Source of the DNA: Valencia hispanica
Lineage: Eukaryota > Chordata > Actinopteri > Cyprinodontiformes > Valenciidae
DNA: 64,000 nt
Direction: 5' to 3'
Assembly: GCA_963556495.2 (NCBI GenBank)
Contig: OY747707.1
Location: 34,925,371-34,989,370 of the forward strand
Shown: one piece after another, positions 1 to 10,715 of the stretch
Layout of the letters: each line of letters opens with the position of its first letter
Numbering within the stretch: position 1 is the stretch's first letter
Made by a program: the position numbers and the translations under genes
Notes under the pieces: model-generated
What the model was told of the DNA's origin: nothing
Seen by the model: only the letters and a program-made list of their open reading frames with translations
Database searches by the model: none

Positions 1-826
1 AATATTTTTGGATTTAAATGTTTTCACTTTAAAACCACTAAAAACCATTAAACCACACATTTAATACCAATTAAATGTATTTCACAGGATTTCGTTTGAC
101 CAACACATGTTGAAACTATGTGATTCCTCTTGTGTTTTTATGTGTTATTGAAGCACTTGATTTTATATCGTGAAAGGGGCTAAATAAATAAAGTTTTACT
201 TGCTTAAAATTGTTTGCAAGCTACGTATCCAGCCTTCCAGCTGCTACTAGCTAGTTTTTATACACCTTTGTTTTCCATGAATGCTGTGCTTTGGACTACT
301 GCTTAGACCTTCACCAACGTAACTTTTATGACTAGTGCTAAGGAGTGGATGTGTTTAGTACATTTCTGGTCATCTTTTTAGCAGGATCCTTTACAAAGCT
401 TTGGACAGATCTACTTGGAAACTTCTTCTGAAGAGTGGGAGGGCAAAACAGGATGCTGAACTATTCATAATATTGAAAATGCAGTGTTTAATTTTCTTCT
501 GAATTCATGATATTTTTAAAATGGTAAAATAAATCTATTCAAGTGGGAGATTAAGAGTAAAGCAATAAAAAATGTGCATATATCCCCCTCTTGTGGAACT
601 AAAATATAACTGCAATTAAAATACAGCATTATATTTACCGTCCTAAAATAAAAACATTGTGGCTGAAAATCCTCAACTTCCTGATTATACGTTGCACCAA
701 AGTCTTCCAAATCAGGAAAAATATTCACAAACGTTTGTGGAAACCAAGTAACCTCCCTGGTAGAGGCACTTCATTAAGACACCTCTGTTCGTCTCCGTCC
801 ACGGCAGACTTGGCAATTCAACTTAC
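1..826. other. spryd7 intron 4 sequence, no coding feature seen
   Basis: AT-rich sequence after the exon 4 donor. I looked on the minus strand for the expected final spryd7 exon (a Val-Asp-Asp-Ser type start) and did not see it, so this is most simply intron. There is no recognisable repeat. Confidence 0.6.
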
Positions 827-929
827 CATAAACAACTGGGTAAACAGTGCCCCGGATCCCTGAGGCAGGACAGTGCATGTTCTTTCCGTTGAGATACAAG
901 TTCATCTCCACGTGGTCATACGTGATGCC
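827..929 (-). CDS. spryd7: spryd7 coding exon 4 (last one in the window)
   Basis: A CCCTCAG acceptor precedes 929 and GTAAGT follows 827. The exon encodes [20 protein letters not shown] and [13 protein letters not shown], plus the first base of a split codon. A donor here means at least one more exon further left. Confidence 0.93.
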
Positions 930-3900
930 CTGAGGGACAAAAATAAAGGTGTGAATAAACTGCAGAAAATCAGAAAAACCCCTTCATTCATTAAAAGGAA
1001 ACTTTTCTGGATTTTTAAAACACAGGGCATTGCTAAATTAATCATATTGCTTGAATTTGTGATTAGGCAACACAAAGTAGCACACTGTTGTGAAGTAGAA
1101 CAAAAAGGATAGATAATGCGAGGTGCATTTATATTCAACCCTCTTTACTCTGATGCGCCAAAATAAAACACAGTTTGGCAGCAAACCTGTAAATCTACCA
1201 AGATAAGACTATATATTGTGATTTTAAAACTGAATTTAGCTGTGGAAAAACTGTCACATCGTTCTAAACACTGCAACGTGTAAATACGTGTACTACTACA
1301 GGAATATTTGTGATTTATGATATAATCTCTAATTTAATGTCTCACAAAATTAGAGAATTACAGAAAATCAACAGAAAAATAATAGTTCAATTATGCGAGA
1401 ATGTGTAGAGTAGGTGAGTTTGTGTTCAAGTCTGCTGCTGTAGCTGGAAGTCAGAAGGACCAGGGTTAGGATGGCACATCACCATCCTATGCTAAAACAT
1501 TTTCACAATATTCTACATTTTTGAAACACTGAATGTGGGATTTTTATTACCTGTCAGTCATAATTATCAAAAGGACAAAAAAGGCTTGGAATATTTCACT
1601 CTTATCTGTAATAAATGGATACAGTATGCAGCATCAGATGCAGTATGACAAGCTTATCTATTAACAGTTTCTCTCTCCTTTCATAGGCAGCACCAAAACA
1701 GATGCAATCCAAAAAGTTTAAATATCTTTGATATCAAATATCTTTCAGAAACTCAGTTTATAACCTACAGTATAGATCCCTTATACAAAATAATATATTT
1801 CAGCTCTTTGTTTTTGTTAATTTTGCTGATTACAGTTAATCGATAGCAACGTGTTGCCATCCTTGCATGTATCTTAATGCTACACAGGTTAATTCACAAC
1901 CCTACATTGGTAAAAGATCAATTTAAACACATAGTAAAAGGAAGTGTATTGATGCACTTACCACGATGTCACCCTCCTGAGGAAGGCTGTTTGCAGGCAG
2001 GCGATTCTTCTCTTCGTTGTTGTGGTACACCGACCCATCATGTCGCAGGACTAGGCTGTTTGTGTCTCTGCCCAAAGGCACTTGATTAAGATTCACTTTC
2101 TGGGTGGCCACCCCAATTCCCCACACACCTAAAAAACCCATAGAGAATTTAAAAATGTATAAACTTGGATTTTTTTTAAATTCAACTTCTGATTCTGATT
2201 CTTAATTTGCATTAATTATAAAATGTGCTTAAGATAATAAATACAGAACAGAGCTAAAATTGAGCACATTTTAAGTAAATGCTGGATTAATAATAATAAT
2301 AATAATATGAAATAAAAATGGAGCTACATACAGCATAGGAAGAAAAAATCATGTCAAGTTGCAGTACTTTTACATAAACAGAAACATGGAGGGTACAGTG
2401 GGGCAAAAACGTATTTGGCAGCCACCGATTGTGCATGCTTTCCCACTTAAAAAGATGAGAGGTCTGTAATTTTTATCAAAGGTACACTTCAACTGTGAGA
2501 GACAAAATGTAAAAGAAAAATCCAGAAAGTCACGCTGTACGATTTTTTAAAGAATTTATTTGTATAATGGTGCAGAAAATAAGTATTTAGCACCAACAAC
2601 CAAGCAAGAATCCTGGCCCTAACAGACCTGTTACATCTTCTTTAGGAAGCTCTTCTATCCTCCACTCATTACCTATAATAATGGCACCTGTTTGAACTCG
2701 TCATCTGTATAAAAGACACCTGTCCACACCTTCAAACAGTCAGACTCCAACCTCCACCATGGTCAAGACCAGAGAGCTGTCCAAGGACACCAGGGACAAG
2801 ACTGGGATCAGCCAATCTACAATAGGCATGAGCTTGTTGAGACGAGATCAACTACTGAAGCAATTATTAGAAAATGGAATAAATACAAGATCAATGACAA
2901 TCTCCCTCAACCTGGGGCTCCATGGAAGATCCATCCTCGTGGGGTACACATGATCTTGAGAACAGTGAGGAAACAGCCCAGAACTACATGGGTGTCAGTG
3001 AGCTGAAGAGAGCTGGCACCACAGTAACAAAGGTTACTATTAGTAACACACTAATTCATCATGGATTTCAATCCTGCAGTCTCCTTGCTTAAGCCAGCAC
3101 ATATCCAGGCCCGTCTAAAGTTTGCCAGAGACCATCTGGATGATCCAGAGGAGGATTAGGAGAATGTCATGTGGTCAGATGAGACGAAAATTCCGAACTC
3201 TTTTGTATAAACGCCACTCGCCGTGTTTGGAGCGGGAAGAATGCTGAGTTGCATCTCAAAAACACCATACCCACTGTGAAGCAAGAGGGAGGAAACATCA
3301 TGCTTTGGGGCTGCCTTTCTGCAAAAGGGACAGGACGACTGATCTGTACTAAGGAAAGGATGAATGGGGCCATGTATTGTTAAATTCTGGGCAAAAACCT
3401 CCTTCCATCAGTTAGAGTATTGAAGAGGAAATGTGGCTAGATCTTCCAGCATGACAACGATCCCAAACACATCGCCCGGGCAACAAAGGACTTGCTACGT
3501 AAAAAGCATTTCAAGGTTCTGGAGTGGCCTAGCCAGTCTCCAGACCTCAATCCAATAGAGAATCTGTGGAGGGAGTTGAAAGTCTGTGTTGCCCAGCAAC
3601 AGCCCCAAAACATCACAACTCTAAAGAAGATCTGCTTGGAGGAATGGGCCAAAATACCAGCTACAGTGTGTGCAAACCTGGTGAAGACCTACAGGAAATG
3701 TTTGACCTCTGTCATTGCCAACCAAGGTTACATTACAAGGATTTGAGGTGAACTTTTGTTATTGGCCAAATACTTATTTTCGGCACCATTATACAGACAA
3801 ATTCTTTAAAAATCATACAGTGATATCCTGGATCTTTTTTCACATTCTGTCTCACAGTTGAAGTGTATACATATGATGACAATTACAGACCTCTCATCTT

Positions 3901-6900
3901 TTTAAGTGGGAAAACCTGCACAATTGCTGCCAAATACTTGTTTGCCTCACTGTATCTTAGCATTAGATGACAGTGTTGTGATGAAAAACGACAAAAAGCC
4001 TCAAGAGCTCAGTCTGAAGGTAGAAGAAGGTAAAAGAGCATGGTAGAAATTTAGTAAAAAACAAATCAAGAACTTACCACCGGACTGGATCTTAAATTCA
4101 AAGTAGCTTTTGTTCTGATGCAAAGGAGCATTGGCAAGGCAGCCTCCAGTCCCGCATATTCTCCGGCCGCTCTTTACAATAACAACATCTGTGCCTGCAA
4201 TGCAAAAATATTACCAATAAATTCTTAGATTTCTTCAATAATGTACATTATAGACAAGAGGCTTGAACACATCTCTTCATTAAGATACTGGAGAACAGAG
4301 GCTTGAAACAATTCCTGTAAAAGAATACACTCCCTAAAGATTAATATTTTTCTATTTACACGCTGGATAATTTAGCCTCCAAAAGGTTTAAATGAAGTAT
4401 TTTATTCATTACCTTTTCTAAACATTGCAGGAGTCTGTTTTTGATAGCTCAGATTTGTGCAGAATAAACCTTTTCCTTTGTAATATTCTCCTTTTCATGC
4501 GTATCCTGATGGTCGGAGAACTTAGCACCTCCTTAAATTAGTATTCCTGACCGCCCTTGACACTTGATCGCTCCATGTGAAACTAATAGAGACACATTAA
4601 GCTGTGTTTCTGCACCCAGCTTTAAGTTTTCTTTTTTTTTTTTAAGGTTGCTAAATTACAAAGAGAGGAATAGTCTAACTTTCACGCTGATCCCAGTCGA
4701 GGCCACAGTCTACCAGAGCAGTCCTGGCACCAGATTACGCTGTAATGAATTTAAACACTAAATCATTGTACGGTAATTGTTTTCAGTTTGCTAGAGAAAA
4801 TCTAAATGATTCAGAGAAATTTTAGGGGGGGAAAATGCGTTGGTCAACAGAGCCCAAAAGTGAGGTGTTTAGCATCAACTTGAACTAAGTGACAAGACTG
4901 AGACACGCCAAGTAAACCACAAATAACATGATCCCCACAGTCAAACACAGAGGTGGACACATTATGCTTCAGGAGTTTTAGAAAACAACAGGTAGATGAA
5001 ACCATATGAATCAGAGAGCAGTGTAGGGCTGTGAAGGAGCTCTGATTTAACACTGACTGGCTGCTTTTTGCTTGATCTGGAGCAGTTTGATAGATAATCC
5101 GTCTCTACTGACTGCTCAAGTATCCGTCACGGCGCTAAGTTCAGCAAATGTTAACTTTGACCTGAGCACAGCGAGCTCCACGGAGATGTGGGCGCCTTCA
5201 CGCTGAAGCGGGAGCCGCGCTCCACTTGCGCTGAGCAAAGTTCAAATAAAATCTGTTCAATGGAGATTTCAGAGCGCAGCGGAGAAGGTGCCACAGCTGA
5301 GCAGCAAATAAAATGACTCAAAACTTACTGCCGAAAGAGGCACAAGAGAGAAGGCACATTAGGGTCATGGTGTGGTCTGAGAAAAGAACTGAAGCTTTAA
5401 GTTGTCACGAAACCTTGAAGATTTAGGAGAGTTGAGTAGAGGGCTGGGCCAAAATCCCAGATAAGATGGGTGAAAACCTGGAGGCCGACTGCAACAAGCA
5501 GTTGATAGATAATCCGGTTGGACTCCACCCGAGCTGCCCCTTGACATCATTCCTGCTTGTGGACATCAGGATTTCAGGGCATATTCAAAAAGAGTTGAGT
5601 GTCTCTCTTTTATAAGTTTAGTTCTGGGTCATGACAGAAAGAAGCTCATTTCAGCTGCTTGTATCAAAGATACAAGCAGCTGAAATGAGCTTCTTCTGAA
5701 AGGTGTGTCGGTTTAAGCCACAGAGTTAGAGTCATCTGAGGGGAGTTTAGGGTAGATTCACTTGTCCTCCCATAGAAACGAGTCTGATCAGGTGGGTTAG
5801 GTGCCTCCTTGGTGTGGAGTGTTTGGATTGTTTAGAACAAGGGTCTGCAACCTTTACAATCCAAAGAGACATTTTTACCATCAGTCCAGCTAAATAAAAC
5901 GCATTTATCATAAATGCGCATAACCCACTGCTAATAATTTGATGAATATATACTATAGAAAAGTAGTTTTTTTTTTATGAACCACCATTTTGTTTCTATT
6001 TTTAGGTTGAAAATAAAGAAGAACAAAACTTCAGCATACAAAAAAGGATGGATAAATTGTCTTCATTTGAATGTTGATATATGTGGAAAATGGTGTTAAA
6101 AAATACTTTATTTCCTTTAAAGCTTATTATTGTTTATGTCGAATTCCTTGTTTGCACACACAGTCTTGTCCAATTAAATTGATTTAGAATCTAAATAAAA
6201 GCATAGTTTCCAACCTAATAAGAAAAATAGAACAAAAATATTCCAGGTAATTTCAGTGTCATTTTTCTGTGGAAATTCAATGCAATTAATAAACGAAAAA
6301 ATGCTAAAACTTTAAGTTGTTCTATCTATATTTAAAAAACGTTAATTGGTTCTTCATAACTTTTTGACTAGACCTGTTACCACCTGATGGGATAAGTAGA
6401 GAACAATGGATGGATATTTTTATTAGACTTTTTTGTTCATACCATCTCTGTTGCTTTCTCTCCTGAAAACAAAACTATTAAAAAACAGCAGAAGGTTTAG
6501 CTGTTTGTAGCTGAGCAAACTTACAAATCCATCAGGGGATTATATTCCCCTACCCCTGAATTCCGTTTTTTATACAATAAATGGCATAATAATTGTGGAG
6601 TGAAGAATTTGTTTTTTTTTTTTTAATGTTTGGTACATGTGTCCAGGTCATGGCCAGCTATCAGACTAAAACACATTATTGCCTCGTTTTTCTTTCATTT
6701 ACTTACAGAAGCCATACAACATCATTGAGTTCAGGCAATTATATGCACGTAATTCAAGTTATAAACCAAATGTATGTAGTAAAACACAAAAGAAAAAAAG
6801 TATACAGTTGCTCAAGCAGCTAAAAGCTAACTAGCGTCAGTTTAGTGGTAGATTTTTTTTTCTCACAGTAGATAATTAATGCAAACATGGCCAAGAGTCA

Positions 6901-7044
6901 TTAAACGGACTCTGTCCAGTTCACATAAATTTACTCACCCATGTGATGAGTGTCTAACTGAACGGTGGGCATCTCCTTGAGGGGAATATGCCCCGAGCCG
7001 CCCTCTCCGCAGCAGCCGAAACAACACGTAAACATCGCGGCCAT
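827..7044 (-). CDS. spryd7: SPRY domain-containing protein 7 (partial, 4 of probably 5 coding exons)
   Basis: Joined minus-strand exons 7044-6939, 4194-4078, 2128-1962 and 929-827 give 164 codons plus one base, all with GT-AG borders and matching phases. The protein starts [16 protein letters not shown], a cysteine-rich N-terminus like that of SPRYD7, and runs into a SPRY core (KSYFEFKIQ, then [21 protein letters not shown], then [20 protein letters not shown], then [20 protein letters not shown]). Human SPRYD7 has 196 residues, so about 32 C-terminal residues remain. The next exon must begin with the second base of a Val codon; I searched 1-826 on the minus strand and did not find it, so it probably lies beyond the left edge. 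SPRY folds bind proteins or peptides; no enzymatic role is known for this small family. The cysteine pairs at residues 7-8 and 11-12 could be acylated (inference). The gene is divergent from trim13, as in other vertebrates. Confidence 0.95.
930..1961 (-). other. spryd7 intron 3
   Basis: Lies between the donor of exon 3 and the acceptor of exon 4. AT-rich, with many in-frame stops. No repeat family or RNA gene recognised. Confidence 0.8.
1962..2128 (-). CDS. spryd7: spryd7 coding exon 3 (SPRY core)
   Basis: A TTTTTTAG acceptor precedes 2128 and GTAAGT follows 1962. The exon encodes the SPRY core with [19 protein letters not shown] and [20 protein letters not shown]. It enters with two bases and ends on a codon boundary. 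Confidence 0.95.
2394..3954 (+). mobile_element. Tc1/mariner-like DNA transposon, decayed
   Basis: The element (2396-3952) is flanked by TA on both sides, the Tc1/mariner target duplication. Its ends are long inverted repeats of roughly 200 bases: CAGTGGGGCAAAAACGTATT at the left corresponds to the complement of the right end, which ends in CCTCACTG. The total of about 1.56 kb is typical of full-length fish Tc1 elements. It sits in intron 2 of spryd7, in the antisense orientation to that gene. Confidence 0.93.
2759..3746 (+). pseudogene. Tc1-like transposase remnant
   Basis: Reading starts with [14 protein letters not shown] at 2759 and breaks after about 64 codons. Later pieces reappear in other frames. 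The C-terminal part (3492-3746) retains [18 protein letters not shown], which includes the last acidic residue of the DD34E triad, and then [15 protein letters not shown]. Several frameshifts and stops exclude activity. The orientation is opposite to spryd7. Confidence 0.9.
4078..4194 (-). CDS. spryd7: spryd7 coding exon 2
   Basis: A TGCAG acceptor precedes 4194 and a GTAAGT donor follows 4078. The exon encodes [20 protein letters not shown] and the start of the SPRY domain ([17 protein letters not shown]). Its 117 bases keep phase 1 at both ends. Confidence 0.94.
4840..5060 (+). mobile_element. Tc1-like transposase fragment
   Basis: A short piece resembles the middle of a Tc1 transposase at DNA level: GGTCAACAGAGCCCAAAAG (where related elements have a GGTCAGATGAGACCAAAA type segment), then CCCCACAGTCAAACACAGAG and GGACACATTATGCTTC. 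No inverted repeat ends are visible. It is an old fragment inside spryd7 intron 1. Confidence 0.6.
5639..5695. repeat. Perfect 27-bp inverted repeat with a 3-base loop
   Basis: Bases 5639-5665 are the exact reverse complement of 5669-5695, separated by AAA. The right arm runs on into a LINE-like repeat while the left arm stops, so the left arm looks like a copied-back piece of the right one. A small outer CAG/CTG pairing continues past one unpaired base. Confidence 0.9.
5669..5830 (+). mobile_element. Degenerate LINE-type fish repeat fragment
   Basis: The run beginning GATACAAGCAGCTGAAATGA and continuing through CTTCTTCTGAAAGGTGTGTC to GTGGGTTAGGTGCCTCCTTG resembles the 3' part of a retrotransposon family abundant in fish genomes. 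Recognition is from memory of the consensus; the family name is not certain. Confidence 0.55.
5838..6415 (+). repeat. Dispersed repeat debris ending in a LINE-like tail
   Basis: The start (GGGTCTGCAACCTTTACAAT, then CCAAAGAGACATTTTTACC) resembles a common fish dispersed repeat. The end (ACCTGATGGGATAAGTAGAG, then ACAATGGATGGAT) resembles the 3' terminus of a LINE. The middle is AT-rich without any reading frame. Borders are approximate. Confidence 0.4.
6939..7044 (-). CDS. spryd7: spryd7 coding exon 1
   Basis: The ATG is read from 7044 down, and 35 codons plus one base end at 6939 before a GTGAGT donor (complement of 6933-6938). The peptide ends in [12 protein letters not shown], a conserved part of the family. 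The start was chosen because it matches the family N-terminus; a second ATG three codons later is also possible. Confidence 0.93.
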
Positions 7045-7225
7045 TCCTGTCCTCCCGAGCCTAACCAAACATCCGGGGGGGGGAACGACGCTGTCAAACC
7101 AAAGAGCGCTGCTGCGTCAGAAAACTAAAAGTGCTCCCCCGTGGACGCAGCAGTGACATCTAGCGGCAGAGGGGCGGAGCTACAGGAGCGGCTGCTCCCC
7201 TTACTGTATCCAATCACGGTGCCAA
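7045..7225 (-). promoter_or_regulatory. spryd7 upstream region, CpG-rich promoter candidate
   Basis: The sequence before the spryd7 start is GC- and CpG-rich, unlike its surroundings. It holds a GC-box-like GGGGCGGAGC near 7171 and a CCAAT box at 7210-7214 (plus strand). The segment CATCTAGCGGCAG near 7159 resembles a CTCF core. The transcription start is not defined. The distance to the trim13 leader exon is under 1 kb, so some elements may serve both genes. Confidence 0.55.
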
Positions 7226-7859
7226 AAGACAGGCAGTAGCTCCTGATGGCATGGAAACAAGGGTAGAAAATCAAGGTCAACATTTCTCCACGTGACTCAG
7301 TAACTATTGGGTGTCGATGTTACATAACCCAGAGTAAACAGAAAGTGGATTAGGTTTAATGTAAACGTTCAGGTTTTAATATGGGAGGTTTTTTTTCTTC
7401 TTTTCTTTTCTTTTTATCACAGCAGAGCATGGAGCCATGTCTGGTTTGGACTGGTGCTGAAGCAGTGTCTGGGATGCTCTGAGATTAGCACAGCTCTGGG
7501 TCAGCTAATATGCTGCTACATCTACGCTTTTACACTGTTAAAAGTGAACAGATGCATAAATACATTCGTGCCAACCCAAGCTTTCTAAAGTAGCTCTGAG
7601 TTTGGGGGGGGGGGGGGTGCTAAAACCTACTCGACAGTTTTTCACGCTGTAATGTTTTGCATAGCAACAGCCCCTCCCCCCATCCCACTTCTAGGGATCG
7701 TCTACAAATTCTTTAGCTACAAAAAAAAACGTACGCTTGTAAAAAATGGATAATCGAAGCTGTCAAATAACTGGGAACACGTTCAGGTGACATGTATATA
7801 AAATGCGGCTCAGAATCTGGTTTGTTTGTCCACAAATGAGGTAGAATCTGCCGGTTTCA
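7226..7859. other. spryd7-trim13 intergenic region
   Basis: No gene seen. It contains an uninterrupted run of 14 G at 7604-7617 and a C-rich stretch near 7670. Both lie between two divergent genes and could form G-quadruplex-type structures (inference). Confidence 0.6.
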
Positions 7860-7965
7860 TGTTTCTGCCAGGCGCTGAAGCGGTTAACCGCATACCCGGA
7901 AATGGGGCGAAGTCTGCACAGCAACAAGCGCCATGATTGCGTCGCAAAGAGCGCCTCAGCAGCTG
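7860..7965 (+). other. trim13: Candidate non-coding first exon of trim13
   Basis: A consensus donor (CAGCTG then GTGAGT at 7966) matches the acceptor at 8573 (GTTTTCCAG) just before the coding exon. TRIM13 genes usually have a 5' non-coding exon and one coding exon. The 5' end given is arbitrary. The exon contains an ATG at 7933 that would open an upstream ORF. Confidence 0.55.
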
Positions 7966-8573
7966 GTGAGTGATTCTTTTGGTCCAGTAGTTGCATGTTA
8001 CTATGCGCTTGCAAAAATCTGTCACAGCCCTCCTTTCGGTACCTTGCCTACAGCAGCGAGCAACCCCACTTCTGTCGATAATCTGTCGCATTGGATTGGT
8101 GAGGAGGATCGCTGTGTTTTAGAGCGCAGCTGTCAGCTAACCGCAGTCCCGCTGACAAGGAATGCAAAAGCAAAAACAAGCGAGAATAGTTTCTTCCAAG
8201 AGTTAATATCCAGCTTGATGGGTTTTTTTTAAACCAGTTTGTGTGCCCCCCAAATAAAAAGCTTTAGGATGTGGCACAGACTAAGATGCGCAAACGGAGC
8301 TCCAATGAGCAGATTTTTACGCGGGCAACAGCGATCCAAGACGGTTTCACTTTCAAGACGGGAATGTATCGGGAACAGCTGGAACATGACTTGACCCCTC
8401 CCCAAAAATCTGTACCCTTTTTGCGACCGTGTTCTCGTTTGTAATTCGTTTTGTTACAGTGGCATCCCTTCTTGAGTGCCGGTGCGTATAGCGATAAGTA
8501 TGTTTTGATTGAGTGATTTCATTGGTTTTTCCCTGCCCGTGTTTGACGCCTTGGGTGATGATGTGTTTTCCAG
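7966..8573 (+). other. trim13: Candidate trim13 intron 1
   Basis: Runs from the GTGAGT donor to the TGTGTTTTCCAG acceptor. It has no recognisable repeats. The open frame continues upstream of the trim13 start through the acceptor (from 8513), but that extension has no family resemblance and lies in the intron. Confidence 0.5.
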
Positions 8574-8584
8574 GGCAACACGCG

Positions 8585-9751
8585 ATGGAGCAGCTGGAAG
8601 AGGAGCTTACGTGCCCAGTCTGCTGCGGTCTCTTCGAGGACCCGCGGGTGTTGCTGTGCTCGCATAGCTTCTGTAAGAAGTGCTTGGAGGGACTGCTGGA
8701 GGGGAACCGAGGCCCGGCTTTCAGGACGCCGTTGAAATGTCCCACGTGCCGCAAAGAGACCCCCCACAACGGCGCGAGCAGCCTGCAGATCAACTACTCC
8801 TTGCGCGGGATCGTCGACAAGTTCAGCAGAATCAAAGTGATGCCCAAAATGTCCGTTTGCAAACACCACCTCGGCCAGCCGCTTAATATATTCTGCGCCA
8901 CCGATTTGAGGCTCATTTGCGGATTTTGCGCAACCACCGACGAGCACAGGGGCCACTGCTTCAGCTCCCTGGAGGACGCGTACGAGCGAGAGAAGCGGGC
9001 GTTCGGAGAGCTGCTTCTGGAGGCGGAGAGCTGGCGGAGCGCGGACACCCTGTCCTGCCTGGAGACGCTGCAAGCGAGCAAGAAAAAGGCGCTTCGCTCG
9101 GTGAGCAGGGACGCCGAGAAGGTGGCCGACTACTTTGACAAACTCACCGGCTCCCTCGAGTGCAAGAAGAGCGAGATCCTTTCCGACTTCGAAACGCTAA
9201 AGCTGGTGGTGATGCAGGCGTACGACCCGGAGATCACCAAGCTGAGCGCTGCGCTGGAGGAGCAGAGTCGAGCGCTCGGACTGGCTGAGTCCTTCAGAAG
9301 CGTCTCCGACCCGCTGTGCTTTCTGCAGCAGATGCAAGAGTTCCGCGAGAAGATCAAGGTCCTGAGGGAGACCGCCCTGCCCTCTCGGAAGGACATGGAC
9401 GTCGGGCCACTTGTGCGCAACTTTGATGTGAAGAAGTGGGATTCCCTCCGGCTCCGAGAAATAGACAAGATCTCGGTCCCCCACGAGAGTGGCTCCTACC
9501 AAACAGGCGGCTCTCGGATAACATGGTCCAAACTGATCATTTTGTACCTGATTCTCTTCCTGTCGACACTATTCATCCTTTCCCTGCCAGCAATTGACGC
9601 GACCTCGAGAATCCACGCGTTGATCGCTGAATGTCTCCCTCCCACTGCTCTGCACCTGCAGGAAATGACTGACGTGTGCACGGGTTTGATGGATGCGGGT
9701 CAGGGATACATGAGAAGATTCATTTCAGCTCTGTCCACTACTTTCAGTTAG
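8585..9751 (+). CDS. trim13: E3 ubiquitin ligase TRIM13
   Basis: A single coding exon of 388 codons. The RING finger has ligands C10, C13, C25, H27, C30, C33, C52 and C55. The B-box lies at about 92-124 (CKHHLGQPLNIFCATD, then CGFCATTDEHRGHC), followed by a coiled coil at about 130-265 with the family block SDFETLKLVVMQAYDPEI. One hydrophobic membrane anchor spans about 316-336 (KLIILYLILFLSTLFILSL). TRIM13 (RFP2) is an ER-membrane ubiquitin ligase that acts in ER-associated degradation and ER-linked autophagy. Human TRIM13 has 407 residues and the difference is in the tail. There is no PRY-SPRY domain, as expected for this type. The start was chosen at MEQLEEELTCPVC because it matches the family and follows a splice acceptor by 11 bases. 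The upstream in-frame ATG at 8513 is intronic. Confidence 0.97.
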   Translation: MEQLEEELTCPVCCGLFEDPRVLLCSHSFCKKCLEGLLEGNRGPAFRTPLKCPTCRKETPHNGASSLQINYSLRGIVDKFSRIKVMPKMSVCKHHLGQPLNIFCATDLRLICGFCATTDEHRGHCFSSLEDAYEREKRAFGELLLEAESWRSADTLSCLETLQASKKKALRSVSRDAEKVADYFDKLTGSLECKKSEILSDFETLKLVVMQAYDPEITKLSAALEEQSRALGLAESFRSVSDPLCFLQQMQEFREKIKVLRETALPSRKDMDVGPLVRNFDVKKWDSLRLREIDKISVPHESGSYQTGGSRITWSKLIILYLILFLSTLFILSLPAIDATSRIHALIAECLPPTALHLQEMTDVCTGLMDAGQGYMRRFISALSTTFS

Positions 9752-9984
9752 TCATCTCCATCGCTCCAAAAGGAGCGGCGGGTGATGGAAACACCCAATT
9801 GTTTACATGTTGTTGCTATTATCGCCTTCAGTTCCTTAAGCTGGAACCTCAACGAAGCCTGAAAAAAATCTAACTACATCCTCGGAGGTTGCAATTTAGA
9901 CTAATTCAGTGTAGAACCTAATTGTGTTTTATTTGATTTTGTACACTAACGATTCTTTTTTTTTTTTTTACTTGATTTTTGCTA

Positions 9985-9990
9985 AATAAA
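9985..9990 (+). terminator. trim13: trim13 polyadenylation signal
   Basis: AATAAA lies 234 bases after the stop codon, following a T-rich tract. It is the first canonical signal downstream of trim13 and gives a short 3' UTR. Confidence 0.7.
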
Positions 9991-10677
9991 TTTGGGAAAT
10001 CCAGAGTCACTGCTATGGATGTTTTCCTTCAGAGCGACAGGGTAAAGTCAGACATGCTGTGACGATGGGAGAAACTCAGCGCTGCCCGCACCGGCACCAC
10101 AGTGATGCTGCAACCCCTCTTCAAGGTTACACGCGTTATGTAACAGGGCGCGTGTGAAATATTCAGCGGGCTGCAGAGGAAGGTATGAAAACACTGCCGC
10201 TCGGTCATCTTTTATTATTTCTATGAGACAGAAAAAGAAAAATCGCTCCCTTTGTTGTCAGATGTTCAACCTCAGCACTAAACAAATGCTGATCAACCAT
10301 CGGAGCTGAGCTCCTGCTGCTCATTCGTTTCACGGCTGGCAGCGCAAATCAAGAAGGTGCGCCCTTATCCAAAGTAAATGGCGCAGAGCATTCATCGCTC
10401 CGTAAAATCTATTTTCTTTTATATGGGCGATGGAAGGAAATTCTTCACATTTCGGATTGGAGATCGAGTCACCAGCAGTCCTTCTTGAAAATAGGCCAGA
10501 TAACACGAGCAAGGAATCAAGGATTAAAATAGTTCACTAAATACGTATTTTTGCGCTATATATACACCGGGATCCCTTGTATGGAATAAATAAAATGAAT
10601 AAAAAGACCATAAATTGAAGCAGTGATGTCAAAGACTATAATTCAGTATGTACGTCACACAGCCCTGTACATAAGCA

Positions 10678-10715
<38 letters not shown>

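Noticed and set aside
8513..8584. In-frame upstream start adding 24 residues to trim13
   Set aside because: It lies before a good splice acceptor and the added residues have no counterpart in TRIM13 proteins.
8519..9073. 184-codon minus-strand frame opposite trim13
   Set aside because: Shadow of GC-rich coding sequence, with no family resemblance.
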